Of a stretch of DNA of 64,000 bases, positions 1 to 12,455 are shown piece after piece. The notes beneath the pieces were generated by a model, which was not told where the DNA came from, did not search any database, and saw nothing but the letters and a program-made list of their open reading frames with translations. The position numbers and the translations under genes are program-made. This DNA is from Opisthocomus hoazin (taxonomy: Eukaryota > Chordata > Aves > Opisthocomiformes > Opisthocomidae), in the NCBI RefSeq assembly GCF_030867145.1, contig NC_134428.1, positions 20,253,537 to 20,317,536 on the forward strand. The letters are read 5' to 3'. Numbering within the stretch: position 1 is the stretch's first letter; every line of letters begins with the position of its first letter.

Positions 1-3000
1 TGACCGCACTCACTGAGCTTTTCCCAGTGCTGCTGGGTGAAATCTCCCTCTTGTGATGCACCGCTGGCTCACGGAGCAGAGCCCATCCTGCAAGCGCAGT
101 GCCTGCTCCCCTAGATCTGTTCCCGAGGCATGTTTGGAAGCTTGTTGGAGAACAACACTCCACAGACATGGACTGATTTATTTTTCTCTACTTACAGACA
201 CGTCTCCTTTTCTTTCTCTTCCACAGTCCTTTTCAGTTCTCTTCCTAGATACCAAACTGCAACAGAGAAATGCCGAGTGCTTCCTGACAGTTGCTATGAC
301 TGTGACTAGTGGGGATCACCCTCTGCCATTACCTCTTAAATTTATCCTGGTTCCCGTATGCAGCAGACTGGACTTTACTGTTAGTAGAGAAAGAAGTTAA
401 ATATGTGACTAGGACCACCCTAAAGCCCAAAGAAAAACAACCAACGTTTGTTAGCTTGAAGACTTGCGGAAGGGAGGAAAGTGTCGATCGCTTATATCAG
501 ACAATGTGGGGCCTCGTGAAGCTGAGAATCAAGTGATGCAGATTTTTTTTCATGAGTGTTACATCATACAAAACCCACATCTTTTAACTATTGTGGGAAA
601 TCAGCTGATCAAATTGAGCTACTTCATAATTTTGCTGCAGGCTGTATGCAGGACTGTTCACTCCCAACAATAGGAAGCGTGTGTCGTAGTCAAGAGCTCT
701 CATACATTCCCGTGCCAACAGCTTGTATTAAATTGAGGGATTCAAAATGAGAAGGAGAAAGTATGCGTCTCATCAGTAACATGCCTCATCAGCTCTGTCT
801 TCCCAGAAGGCAGCCAGGCTGACTCCACAGAGACAGAAAGGCCCAAGCCAGGGAAAAGAAAGCCCCAACAATTTCACAGCTACTCACACAGAAACGCTTC
901 TGTGTGATGCCCGCCTCTCCTCGGAGTCTGGCTAGTTTGACCTGCAAAGTAGCAAAAAAAAAGTTATTACAAAATGCAAGTCTGAACAGAAATTTCCACT
1001 GAAAGGAGATGAAAGTGAAATGTGAGGTAACAGAAAGAGGCACTCTGGTAAATCTCTCCATGACACATACCTCCGAGAAGCTCATAAACAGTAAATCCAT
1101 TATCCTAAAACCTCAAAGGACCCAAACCAGCGAGCATCAGAGCAAAGCGTGTCCTGTCACCCAGCTATAACACAATGTCACATCAAAAAAGAAAAACGTC
1201 TCTCTCCCTTGTTGTCCCTCCTGCCCACTGGCAAGATGACCTGCTGGCTTTCCTGCCTCCCAAAACGGTGAGGTGAGGGACAGGGTAGAGGTCGATGTCA
1301 GAAAGATATTTCCAGGCAACAAGGACGAGAGACTGCTCACGTGCTCCATCCTACACACCAGATGAGAAGGAAAAATGAAAAGGCCATAAACAGCTGCTTG
1401 GTGGGTCACCAGAGAGCTAAAAGCAGCTCTCCAAGGGGACTGGGGATGGTGTTTGTTTCAGAAGGTGACCTCCCCTCCTCTTCCAACAAAGTCAAAACAG
1501 GCGGTGGTGATTCCTGATCTTTGCACTGCCATGGCAGAACGCTCCCTCCGGTCCTCGGGGAGCTGCAAACTTCACCACTCTTATCAGAAAGCAAAAGTGA
1601 AGGCGCGTTTCGCTGGTCAAAACCTGTTTGGATCACAAGATTGGGTGAGGTGACCCACATCTATCGTGGCATCACCATGGGAGCAGGACCCACCCCGGAG
1701 CAGGAGCTGGCTTGGCTGCTTTGAAATGCTGTGTCTTATCAGTGGAGCAGAGTTTAAAGCCTGGAAAATTGATAATACTTGTTAGTGATTAACAAGGTTA
1801 ACATGCTGAAGCAAAGTAGCACTTTGCCTCTTCCAGGCTCTTTGTGGACATGAAGAAGTGAAGTCACATTTTCAGGGCGGTGGGGGTAAACGAGGTCTTG
1901 TTCTCGTTTCACAGGAACACAAAGGCATGTGCTCGGCCCTCGGCTTATTGCTGACCTCCGAAATCCAGCTGGAACCTGCCCCGGAAGAGAGGCCGGCTCT
2001 TACCTCAGGTTACTAACTTGATAGTAATAAAATACTTGCGACAGTGTAACTTTAAATGCCAGAACTTTCCACTTTTGCGTTGAACTGATGTGAAAAACTA
2101 TGAATTGCCTTGTTTTCACCCAGACCAAACCTGAAGCACCCCATGCGTTGTTTGGGGGGAGAATGGGGACTCCCATAGGAAGTCTATGATAGTACAAAAT
2201 TCAAGCTCGCTCTCTCTCCAGTCCTGACCTAGCAGCGTGACCACTGCGTGGTCGTCCAAGGCCATTGGCCAACATCCCTGTGTTGCTGCCTGGGTGGCTG
2301 CAGAACAGGGGGACAGCCCCTACAAAGCTCTGCAAGACGACTCGTGGTAGATGTGGTTCAGGATGTCCTGTTCGCCCTGTGCTGAGTGCCCTTAGAGGGC
2401 TCACTCCTCTCCAGAGGTGTTCCCGATAAACCCTGGAGAGCAAAGCCATAAGCATCATTTTAGATTTTAAATCTCATTATTGTTTAACAAAAAAAAAAAA
2501 AGAGGAAGGGAGGTAATTTTATTACTCTTACGGTATGTTTTCCATTATTTGCATAATTGTTTAATGCTAATAAGACAATTAACAATTCCTACAGCTTAAT
2601 AATTACCCAGCAATGACTGGCCTAATGTAGCTTAATGAATTTTTTAATTGTTGCTGGGGGTCTTGACGTTCTTTTGCCCACTGTCTTCTTGTGTTAGAGA
2701 TGCTGTTCATGCAAACAGGGTAATGCCAAGGGCAAGACAGCACCAGCTATGCAGGACAGGCAGACATATTAAGGTCTCTTGAATTTAAAAGGAGGGGAAA
2801 ATGAAAGCTCTATATTCTGCTGCTTTAGGGCCAAATTATATAAACACACGTAGAGGCAATGAAGAAGTTTAAAAATTAGTTCACCTTAGGCAAATCCTAC
2901 CCCTATAGAAGTCAGGCTACTTAGCTGGTGTGAGGCTGGCTTTTACATACCCAAAGCCAACAAAAAAAAAAACAAGTCTTGCCATTTTTAGCTTTTAGCG

Positions 3001-6000
3001 AACAACTCCTCTAGTTAAGCGTGAATCACCGTCCTGAGTTGTGGTATGGCCAGAAGGAAGTTAATTGAGGGCAGAGGAGGTTGGCTGGAGGAAGAGGATG
3101 GTGGAGCCCCAGGGAGCAGTCCCGGGAATAGAAAAATTTAGAAATCTACACACAGATGATAAGTAACAGAGATGGAGTTTTCCTCTCCCTTTTTTTGCAC
3201 AAGATCTCTTGCGTGCTGCTCCTTGCAAAGGGAGGCTTTTCTTTCTCTGCCTTTCCTCTTTTCTAATGGCTGGCAAAATGTCGGTGCCTGTAACCATGAA
3301 ATCCCATTTCTTAGCAGTTACCCCTTTACCTTTCCCTGCATTTCTGCTGTTGACATAGCAGGTCGGGCAGATTTTCTTCCGAGCTCAGTGCTGGGACTCT
3401 TCCAGTTCCCCAGCATCAAGCATGCCCAGAGGCAGCTGCCACTGAGTCAGGCACCTCCCTGGTTAGTCATGCCCTGCTCACGGCCTAACTCACGTGGTGC
3501 TCCAGGACACCCCTCTCAGTTCCTGGGATGCACAGCCCTGCCGGGAGCTGGGTCAAACACCTGCACCCCTGCGCTGGGGCATCGGCACACGCGAGGGGCC
3601 ACGCTCCCAGCCACAGCGGGCCTGGCAGCAACAGGGTATGGTCTGGTTAGAGATGCCCACTTGTGCCCAGCCAAGGCAGCAATGGTCCATCATGTTCATG
3701 CTGGACGAGTGTCCATCTCCTGAAGCTGCCACATCTGGGTGATAAAAACATGATATTTTGATCATGGGTCATAAAAACATTTGATCTTTGCAGCAGAGAG
3801 AAATAACCACCACAAGAGATGCCTGGTGTCTGCAAGAGATTTTTGATCCCTGATGCTTGTGGGGTATGGAGGTGGGAGCTGGCCACCTCTGTGGGGAAGC
3901 AGCTGGGCTTTGAGAGGACCAAACCCGAAGGCCATTGCAACATGGGTGAGGAGGTGTCATGTCCCCCTTCTCCCAAGCCTCAGCTTTGCCGCTGCAGCCT
4001 GCCTGCACTATGCCACCACCTCCACCCCAGCATGCTGGGGCCTGCTCCCTGTCTGGATTCAGCTGTTAGGCATTCCTGCCCCATCCTTGCCAGCCGGTGA
4101 TTGGCAGAGGGGCCCTGCAGCCCCATGGCTGCTTCAGGACTGCCCAGCTCCTCCTGGGCTCCCTTCGCTCCCCAGCCCTCTACCACCTCTGCCCAACGCC
4201 AGTCATGCACCCTCCAAAGCAGGGCAGCTGACGCACAGAGGCCACAGGATGCCAGACAAGTCCGCGGCCAGTTTTCCCTTCCCCATTGTGCCTCCCCTGG
4301 AGCTGGAATGGAATTCCCAGTGTATCCAAGCAGACCAAAAGCCTCCCCACGAGTCAGTGCTGAGCACATTCAGGTGTGTCCCCAGGTGGACTCCCTCAGA
4401 GACAAGCCCTGGCAGCCCATGGGTCTCCTGGGAAGATCTCGACTTACAGCAGATCGTGATAGAGAAGTGTCTAAGCAGCAATTTTGCCCCACTGTGGGAC
4501 GTGTGGTCTGGAACGCAGATGGGAGCAGTGATTTCCACTGGGTGAGTCACGGGGGCCTCACGGGCCTGGCCAGGAACAGCCCTGCAAACCTCCTCACCAC
4601 TCTTCTCAGAAGGCACCAGCTCTCCTTGAAGACAGAGGAGATGGCCCCAGCCCCTGGGAGGAGCCCGGCAGACCCATGAAGGACAACACCGTCAGCTCAG
4701 CAGCAACGAGAGGAGAGAAGGTGCTCAGCCAGGCAGAGGTGGAAGTTACAGAGCACTGAGTAAAAGGCGGGCAAGTGTCAGGGCATCAGTAACGCCGTCA
4801 CTAACTGTTTTAGATCTGTCACGGCTGCCTTTGCAGACAGGAGGGATGGGCTGCTGCCCCAAGCTGTCTCTGCACAGCCCCACACCCCTTGAGAGCCCTG
4901 TTCTCAGCCCTGACCTGTCTTCAGTGAAGTGTTCCAAGCCAGGGCAACCTGCTCAGCTCCACTGGGTCCAAGCAGAGGGTGGTAGCAGAGCAAATGCATA
5001 GCGGGAACTTCAATACAGCAGAGATATCAACAAATCATGGATGATGCTTCTTGAGCCTCAGGGAAGGCTCAGCTCTGCAGAATAACTTCCACCCACTCTC
5101 CTTCCCTTTGAATTTGTTTCCTGAGCTCCCTAAAGGTGATTTCTGCTGCTGCTCATAAAGAGATGCTCCTTCCACCTTCTCACACACATCTCTCTTCCCA
5201 CTGCTCTGCGAAGCATGGCTGTCCTGGTGTGAGACATCATTAAAAAATTCTGTCAACATCCAAACATCCCCAGCTCCCTCAAACCAGGTCTCCTGGAGCT
5301 GGTCTGCCCATAGCAGGCATCGTCCAACAGAGAGAACAGAAGTCGGGGCCAACCACGCAATTTGGTTTTGCCCATGAAGGTTTCTAGTTGCAGCCCTGGA
5401 GCGGGGTTTCTGGAAAGCCCCACCTGCAGGATCTTCACCAAAGCACCACTACCTTGTCTGACTCTGTCTGCTGTGGTAACGGTCTTGAGACATCCTCCTT
5501 TCTCCTTGATTCCCAGTCCTGTGAAAAGCCCTTTCCCAGCCAGTCCCACAAGTTCCCCGTTGCTGTAGGCCCATACAAGCACCAAAAGAACCAACTCCCT
5601 GCTCTGACAAACTGAGCAGTATCCGGATGCGAAGCAGATGCTGCTGAGGAAAAGAGCATGTTACATCCTTAAGCTATGGCTCTAATCTCTTTATTTAAAG
5701 GCAAGGCTACTTACAGTTGATGGGAGGTTCAGATCTCTCCTCTGCCCCTCTGCAAAGCCAGCCGGACATTCATTCATATTTTGACACATTAGCAAAAGTG
5801 CTCAGCTGTGGCACGCCTCATTTGCAAGAATGGACAATATTTCTCCACCCAGCCACCCATGAGGTCACAACTGTCCCTGCCACCAGGAAGGAGATACAGA
5901 CTTATTTACAGCTATCTATAAAATTCCTCCAGGATCTTTGTCTTTAGAATGCTACAAAGATTCTCTGCTAGTAAGCGGAGTGCCAGAGGAATAGAGACAA

Positions 6001-6560
6001 ACGACACAAAAGCAAACTGGTGACTAGAATTAAGTGAGACTGGAGAATGAGCATATGCGGCAGTTATTCCTCTGGAGCAGAGGGAAGACAGACATCTGCT
6101 TTTCTGTCCTCCAACGACAGCTGGCAAGTAAGCCATCACCCCTATCAACAGACAAGGACCAGAGAGCAGTGGTCACAAGAGTCACAGGGAGGAACTGGCG
6201 GATCCCAAAGAAGAAACCCAGCTGCTTGTTCGAAGACTCCACTGTGACAGTGGCCAGCTGCTGGGATGTTTGCAGATGTACCAAGAAGTTTGGTTTATTT
6301 TTTTTTTTAAAGAAAAGTTTTCCAAGGAACCTCTTAAAAGTTGTCCTGTCAGCAGCTGGTGCTGACCAAATGCATCCATTATATCCCATTGACCCTTCTA
6401 AACCTCCTCCATTTCCTGCATGTTCTGCAAAAGGCCAAGATAGCTCTGTGAGCATTTGGCCACGGAGACAGGCCTTCCAGAGATGCTTTGTCTAGAACAA
6501 CAAGAGGCTGAAGAACAGGGAGAGGGGGATGTCAAGCTACGCCCAAGGCAGCACAGAGCA
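1..6560. other. Left flank with no recognised gene
   Basis: I see no conserved coding exon here on either strand. The open frames are short or sit in GC-rich DNA where stops are rare (3490-4690 is open on both strands), and none resembles a protein I know. From human synteny MICALL2 would be expected beyond INTS1 on this side, but no calponin-homology or LIM-type exon is visible. The stretch holds a short poly-A run near 2490, the AT-rich motif cluster at 2511-2650, and possible distal INTS1 poly-A signals in minus orientation at 6294-6299 and 5690-5695. It could include an extended INTS1 3'UTR or a noncoding RNA. Confidence 0.5.
2511..2650. promoter_or_regulatory. AT-rich homeodomain/POU motif cluster (candidate enhancer)
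   Basis: Within about 140 bp there are roughly a dozen TAAT/ATTA cores and one perfect octamer ATTTGCAT at 2547-2554, followed directly by AATTGTTTAATGC. Such packing of homeodomain and POU cores in an otherwise GC-rich region is typical of developmental noncoding elements. Enhancer function is inference; the motifs are seen directly. Confidence 0.4.
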
Positions 6561-6588
6561 GAGAAAGGCACAACAGAAACAAGACAAT

Positions 6589-6594
6589 TTTAAT
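6589..6594 (-). terminator. Putative INTS1 poly-A signal (ATTAAA)
   Basis: Reading the minus strand, ATTAAA lies about 480 nt after the INTS1 stop and is followed within 30 nt by a TG-rich run (TTGTTTCTGTTGTG), the usual layout of a downstream element. Cleavage would fall near 6565-6575. AATAAA on the same strand at 6294-6299 and 5690-5695 are alternatives for a longer 3'UTR. Confidence 0.4.
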
Positions 6595-7070
6595 TAAAAA
6601 AGGAAAAAAAAAACCCAAACACCCACCCTCAGAAAACAAAGTGGTCTCTCACCCTGCACAGATCTGCATGTTCCCTCCAATAGAGAGAACGCAGAGAATT
6701 CAAGTGCAAGGGCCAGCGCTCCCTTCTGCTCTCCCAGCAGCTCTGCCTTCTTGGAGAGACAAAAACCAAACAACAAACCGACAGCCACTGCCCTAAGACC
6801 CCATGAAAGAAATGGTCCCTGTTGTGAAGTGGCACGACGTTCAAGAGATCTTTCTCCTGCAATAATGGCTTCTAAGCCAGAGAGATGGATCCTTGCCCCT
6901 TTCTGATCTTCAGTCAGCACACTCTCCTCTTCCAGCAGTTTGGCCTGCTACATCACCTCTGATATTCCAGCACATGGGGTGAAATACACTGTCTTCTTAC
7001 AGGGCTTCAATGCAGCCGATGAGTCCAGTTAAATTAATTCCTCTGGAAGTGGAGCCCCCGAGCCCCATGT

Positions 7071-10000
7071 TCATATCATGGCCTCCATGTGCAGAACCTT
7101 CAAGGCCTCTGATATCTGCGAGCTGGTGTCGATCTGGCCATACATCCCCACCAGGAAGGCCCTGTGCAGTAACACTGCCGCGTGCTCTGTGAAAGGGAAG
7201 GACAGCATGAGGACTGACCCAAGAGCTCCAACACACAAGCAAGAGCAATCCACCAACAGGCACAACTTTGCCGCTGTGAATGAAATGCTCTCCTTCTGTA
7301 AGATCATGGCACAACCCACCCTCTAATAGCTCCGTGGGTATGCGATCATGTAAGGGATCACACCTCGGAGAAAATCCTAAGGGAGCAAATCTACTTCAAG
7401 GAAGCCTCTCTTGTCAATATGGCAAATCTCCCCTGTGATACTCAGGCCAAGGCTGCTATTGACACAGATCACCTGTGTGTTCGATGGCCTGGTCTAGGTA
7501 ACACCGACCCGTGGCAACTTCCCTGTGGGGCTGTTCCCAGCACAGAAGCTCAGCTTTGACCCTTGTGAGGCCAAGCATGCACCAAAGGTGGCAGATATCA
7601 ACTTACCTTGGCAAAGGAGGGTGTATTCAGGCAGGTTCCTCAGTGCTGTCTGCACCACCTCAAAGTCTCGGCTGCCAAGGCAGTACATGAAGGTGGGAAG
7701 GAAGTCTGCAGCAATGCTGGGATTAAAACATGACAGTGTCAATACAGCCCAGCTCACCGCCGACAGGCATACAAGATGGGCAGCCAGTGCCCATCTGTGA
7801 CTCGGGACAGCCTAAGCTCCAGTGCTCCTCACCTGGGGTTGTTCTGAATGGAGCGCAAAGCCAGGCTAAAGGCCAGATTTCGGCAGGACTCCTCTGATGA
7901 ACTCATCAGCTTCTGCAGGTTTGTCTGAGAGACGATGCACGAGTTAGGATCACAGGGCCATCCAGGGAGCACAGATGCCTCAGACTTGCATTGCTACCCC
8001 TCCAGCACCAATCCAGCCCAACGCACGTCCAGCAGGTACTGGCTGAGCCAGGAAATCCCTCTCTGTGAGAAGGATTATCCTGTTTCCGAATACTTTAAAG
8101 CACCCTCCTGGAATCTTATTCCACCTGGGCCAGCTGAGCTTTCCCTAGGCTCCACTGTTTTCGACAGAGCTCTTTCCTTGCCCCAATACTGGGAAGGGGA
8201 CAGAGGGTTAATTTTTCCTCTGACACAAAGAGAAGTTAAAGTGGATGATGACAGACCCAGTATGCAATGGAGAGAAGATGGCAGGGAAGTAAATACTGCC
8301 TGCTGTCAGAAGGCCTAACTGAAGATAAATTTCTCCTAAGATCCTGCAACAACCACCCAAAAAGCAGAGGAAGGGTGGTACTTTGGCTGTGCAACACAGG
8401 CTCTGGTGAAAAAAATCTCTTCCTTCCAGTGGCAGTCTGAGACGCTAATACTCACAGCAAAAAAGGAGAGGACTTCTGGCCTCCGCCTGGACATCTCATC
8501 AATGTCTGTCAGCACCTCCAGGATGTCTGGTGGAAGACACAGGTTGAAAGGGGTGACTAAAATTCACTGATCCAGCAGAAGATCTTTTTCTGTTTCCCCA
8601 CAAATCCACTCTCCCAAGCAGTCAAGTTTTCCCACCTCCACACAGAGCTACAGTACTAAAGGCGTTCTTCAGAAACAATGAGAACCGGTAGGTCATGTGC
8701 TAGATCAGCACATCCCAGCCTGCCCAGGCAGAGGGCACCAGCACTGTCACGCCTTACACAGGGCAAAGATGTGGAGTAGGGTGTGAACACCTTCTTCTGT
8801 ACCTGAAAGATCTTCATAGAAAGCCTTTTTAAAAACAGTGTCCAGGCAGGATTTCTGCCCCCTGTTTTTAGTGTGGATGGAAAACTGTCACCCCAATACC
8901 GCAACTTAGGCCTGAACACCAGACACCTGTGGTTTCAGAAGACCTTTGGAGAAGACACATGTTGTTCCTGTATGCCAAGTTGCCACATTTTTCTTCCATG
9001 AAGGTCAGTTGGGGATTTCTAAAAAAATCCTGCTTCTCATCAGTTTGATATTTTTATATCATTAAAAATAAATAGCATTCCTATCAGCACTCCAGACCTG
9101 GCTCGACATGAACTGCAGCGCTCCTTGAATTACTCATACTATCTCCCAGAGCACTTACAAGATCCTTAAAGAGCCCCAAAGCAGAGACAGTTGCAGCACT
9201 GCTTAGCTAAGTGATAACAGCACCACAGGAAACCTCTGTCACAGAATCACAGGCGGCTATGGACATGTTCATCCAAAAAAAAACCATACCCTAACTGCTG
9301 GAGACTTCCAAACCCAAGACTGCAACAGGAAACTAGCCTGTAGCTGACAGATAAGTAACAGGACTGGCATCTGTCTGCACTTGCCCTGCATCTTTCTACA
9401 GCTCTGCAGGTCCTCACTTACCCTCAACCGTCTGGCCTCTAGAGAGCCTCTTCATATACGGGGCCATTTCAGCTGGTGTGAGAGGAGTGAAGAGAGACAC
9501 ACTGACAAGGGGGAGAGAGCCAGCTGCTGCTTCATCTGGGGGAAAGACAGAGCGAACAGGTCACTTCTAACAGGCTATGCAGTTTTAACAGGAAGACAGG
9601 TCCAGCGTCCCCTGTCAGTACTGGGATGTATCATGAGCTGACCAGCAACACTATAACACAATTCTTGGCTCTCACATTTATCTCTGGCCTCACTGGAACT
9701 TCTGGTACCCCTCATCTGATGAAAAGAGAAGGAACATTCCCAAGCTGTTCTAATAGGGAATAGTTTTCCCATGCAAGTTGCAAAGAAAACAGTGGAGAAG
9801 TGGATGTACCCTTAGGGTCTCTTGACAGGTCAATCCTGGAGTGTGGCTGAGGAAGGCAAAATCCACAACAATGACACTTGCCCTTGTTACGAGCTGTTCT
9901 TCTGCTCCAGTAGTCATACCACTGACAGGAAAACAAATTAACCCATCCCAGATACTAGTTCCAAACTGCTGAGTATACAAGTGTGATTCTCCACTCTAAA

Positions 10001-12455
10001 CATCCTTCTGTTGGGCTGTTACAAGAAGAATGAGCACAGCATACAGCCCATAAAAGCATCTGTCCTCCAAAACATACTGTGGGTTCACCAGCTGGAGTAA
10101 CTCTTCCCCCGACTCAGACTCACCATCCTTCTCTTCATCAGAGCCCCTGTCCAAGATGCCAATCTTACTAGGCAGACTCAGCCCAGCCAGGAGGGACTTC
10201 AACATTGCTAGGTCACTGTTGTCTGACGACAGGTCACTGGCGGAAGAGACGGCATGTTTAGCTTTCAGTAGCAATAAGGGCACCAGGACGAGTAACAGCA
10301 CATATATGTACAATTAAAGGAATAGTTTCTCAGAAGCAGAAACAAGATTTTTCCTTTCATCATAACTGGAACTCCAATGCATTTTTCCCCGTATCTGCAG
10401 GTGGGAGCCTTCAGCCACCACCAGAGGAAAAGACCCTCCTGCTGGCCCTCTGGAAATGACTGCAGGGCATTACAATGCCTCAATAGGACATTCAGGCCAT
10501 TATGCGAGCTGAAAACATCATCTGACTTCTTTAGCCTCAGTTTTCACCTATAATAAGGGATATGCTGCTCATCTCAACAGAGACTTAAGGGAGCTAAGGG
10601 TGAAAATGTGCCATATTAATAGCTATTTTGTCACATCCTCTTGCTGTCTTCCATCTGATTAGCTCACAGCAGTCTGACTGCACAAGTTCTCCATGAGCTA
10701 ACCATGGGCTAGCTGGAGTTAGGAAACTTACTGGAGTGGATCCGAGTGCTTCTGCAAGAAGGAGACAGCTGCCTGGGCATTGCATGTGATGTACTTGTGG
10801 ATAAACTGGACAAACTTGCTGATGAAGGCAGCCAGGTGCCGTGAGGATTTTCTGTAGTTCTGAGAAAGGACCAAGAAGATGAGAGTTAAGAAAAAAAGCA
10901 GCGATGCACTGCCCCACCCTGCACCTCTGGGGACCAGGGAGTAGCTTCTTGATCTCCTGCCTCCTCTTTAAACTCTCCAAGGTACTTGATACATTTTTCT
11001 GATCTTAGATACATGAAGGTTTTCCCTTCAAACAGGCGGGGCTGGCCCCATGTTTGGTGAGCTTCTCCCTCTGGTGGCTGGCAGCCCGTGTGTGGAGGGG
11101 GAGCAGGGACTGTCCTACCAGGAGCAGACGGATGAAGGACAGCAGACAGTCCCATAGTGCCGCCTGGTGCTCGTTCTGGAAGACCTGCGGCTGGAGCAGC
11201 TCCAGGATCCCCAGGACGTGGATGAAGAAGGTCAAGTGGTTCTGCTGCCTGAACTCCTGGAAATTGAGGTGAACACGGCCGTGCAGCAGTGCTGCAATCA
11301 TTGGCAAGTGCCTGAAATGCCAAACAGAAAAAAATCCATATCTACCCTCTTCCTAAAAACAGTTATATGCTGTTACACCTCAGTTCCTGGAAGAAAGCGT
11401 CCCTTAGCCTGTGCCAGGGTTCTGGATTTGATCCCTGTATCCATAGAATCAGCAAAGCCCCATTTACCACCCACATTCTGTTCTCTAGTCTCCAACTCCA
11501 ACAGGACTGTTTCTGGACTTCCACAGAGCCAAACGAGGTGCTGCCTCATTGTAAAGAGACATGACTTTGCTGCCCTTTTTCTTGACTTTTGTACGTGAAT
11601 GTGGATTCTGTCACAATCATCACAATTACTGCAAGTTTGCGCCCCTTCTAGGACAAGGGTGGGTGCTTTTCAATGAACGCCAGCCACGCAGAGGGTCAGA
11701 GGGGAGAGCGGTACCTTAGAAGTAGGATGGGGTGAGCCACAGCTAGCTTCCTGCAGGCCATATTGGCATCCCACACGCGGCTTTCTGATGACTTGGAATC
11801 ACTGGTGTCTGCGAGGAGGTTAATGAATCTGTGAACCAGGGCATCGAGCTAGAAGAAAAGTAAACAGTTAAGAAGTTTAAAGCACAGTGAAGCCCCTGGC
11901 TCTTCAGCAGTATTTCCTAATTCCTTTCCAGCTGCAGAGGGGGTTAAAAAAATTATTTTCAGGTAGAATATGCGAGCAGATGCAACATTGCAGATGGAAC
12001 GTTCCAGCTGGCACAGGATCTGAAGTCCACAGTCCCTACAGACATCAAAGCAGGATCAGACGCCTGCACACTTGTTCTTTATAGAAGCCTTTGGCACACA
12101 GAAGCTTGTGGAGCTTATATTATTTTATAGAAGGACATTGCAAAATAAATCACAACTGAACTCTCTGCTTCTGAGAGCGCAGGTAGGGAAGGGACAACAG
12201 AAGAGCAATGTAAAGCAACCAAAGTGACCAAGGAAGCTTTTGCCAGTCCTCTCCTTTTAGACTGGGCAACAAGGTAGCATCCACTCTGGGTGCACAACTG
12301 AAAAGGGGCTTTCCTATGCCTCTAATTTTACCTTGCAAGTGCTGCTATCTCTGGCTCCTTCACTGGTGAGAAGCATCTCAGGCAGAGGCACAAGGAGCTC
12401 GGGTAGTTGCAGGTATATCTGAAGCAGAAGGTCCTGGCAGCATTTTCCCACAGAG
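7071..12455 (-). other. INTS1: INTS1 coding exons 38-47 (C-terminal part)
   Basis: Exons in transcript order: 12332-12455, 11715-11848, 11119-11311, 10732-10859, 10124-10236, 9422-9535, 8456-8526, 7833-7924, 7607-7716, 7071-7186. Exon 40 encodes HLPMIAALLHGR and NFQEFRQQNHL. Exons 42-43 cross a low-conservation acidic linker (DEEKD then DEAAAGSLPLV). Exon 46 carries FLPTFMYCLGSRDFEVVQ and exon 47 the terminal FLVGMYGQ segment and stop. The 71-nt exon 44 is the smallest in this block. Confidence 0.92.

Noticed and set aside
1-6560. MICALL2, expected next to INTS1 from human synteny
   Set aside because: No exon resembling its calponin-homology, LIM or coiled-coil parts is visible.
9241-9260. 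Possible CR1 end (CACAGAATCACAG)
   Set aside because: Only about 13 bp match and no further CR1 sequence follows.
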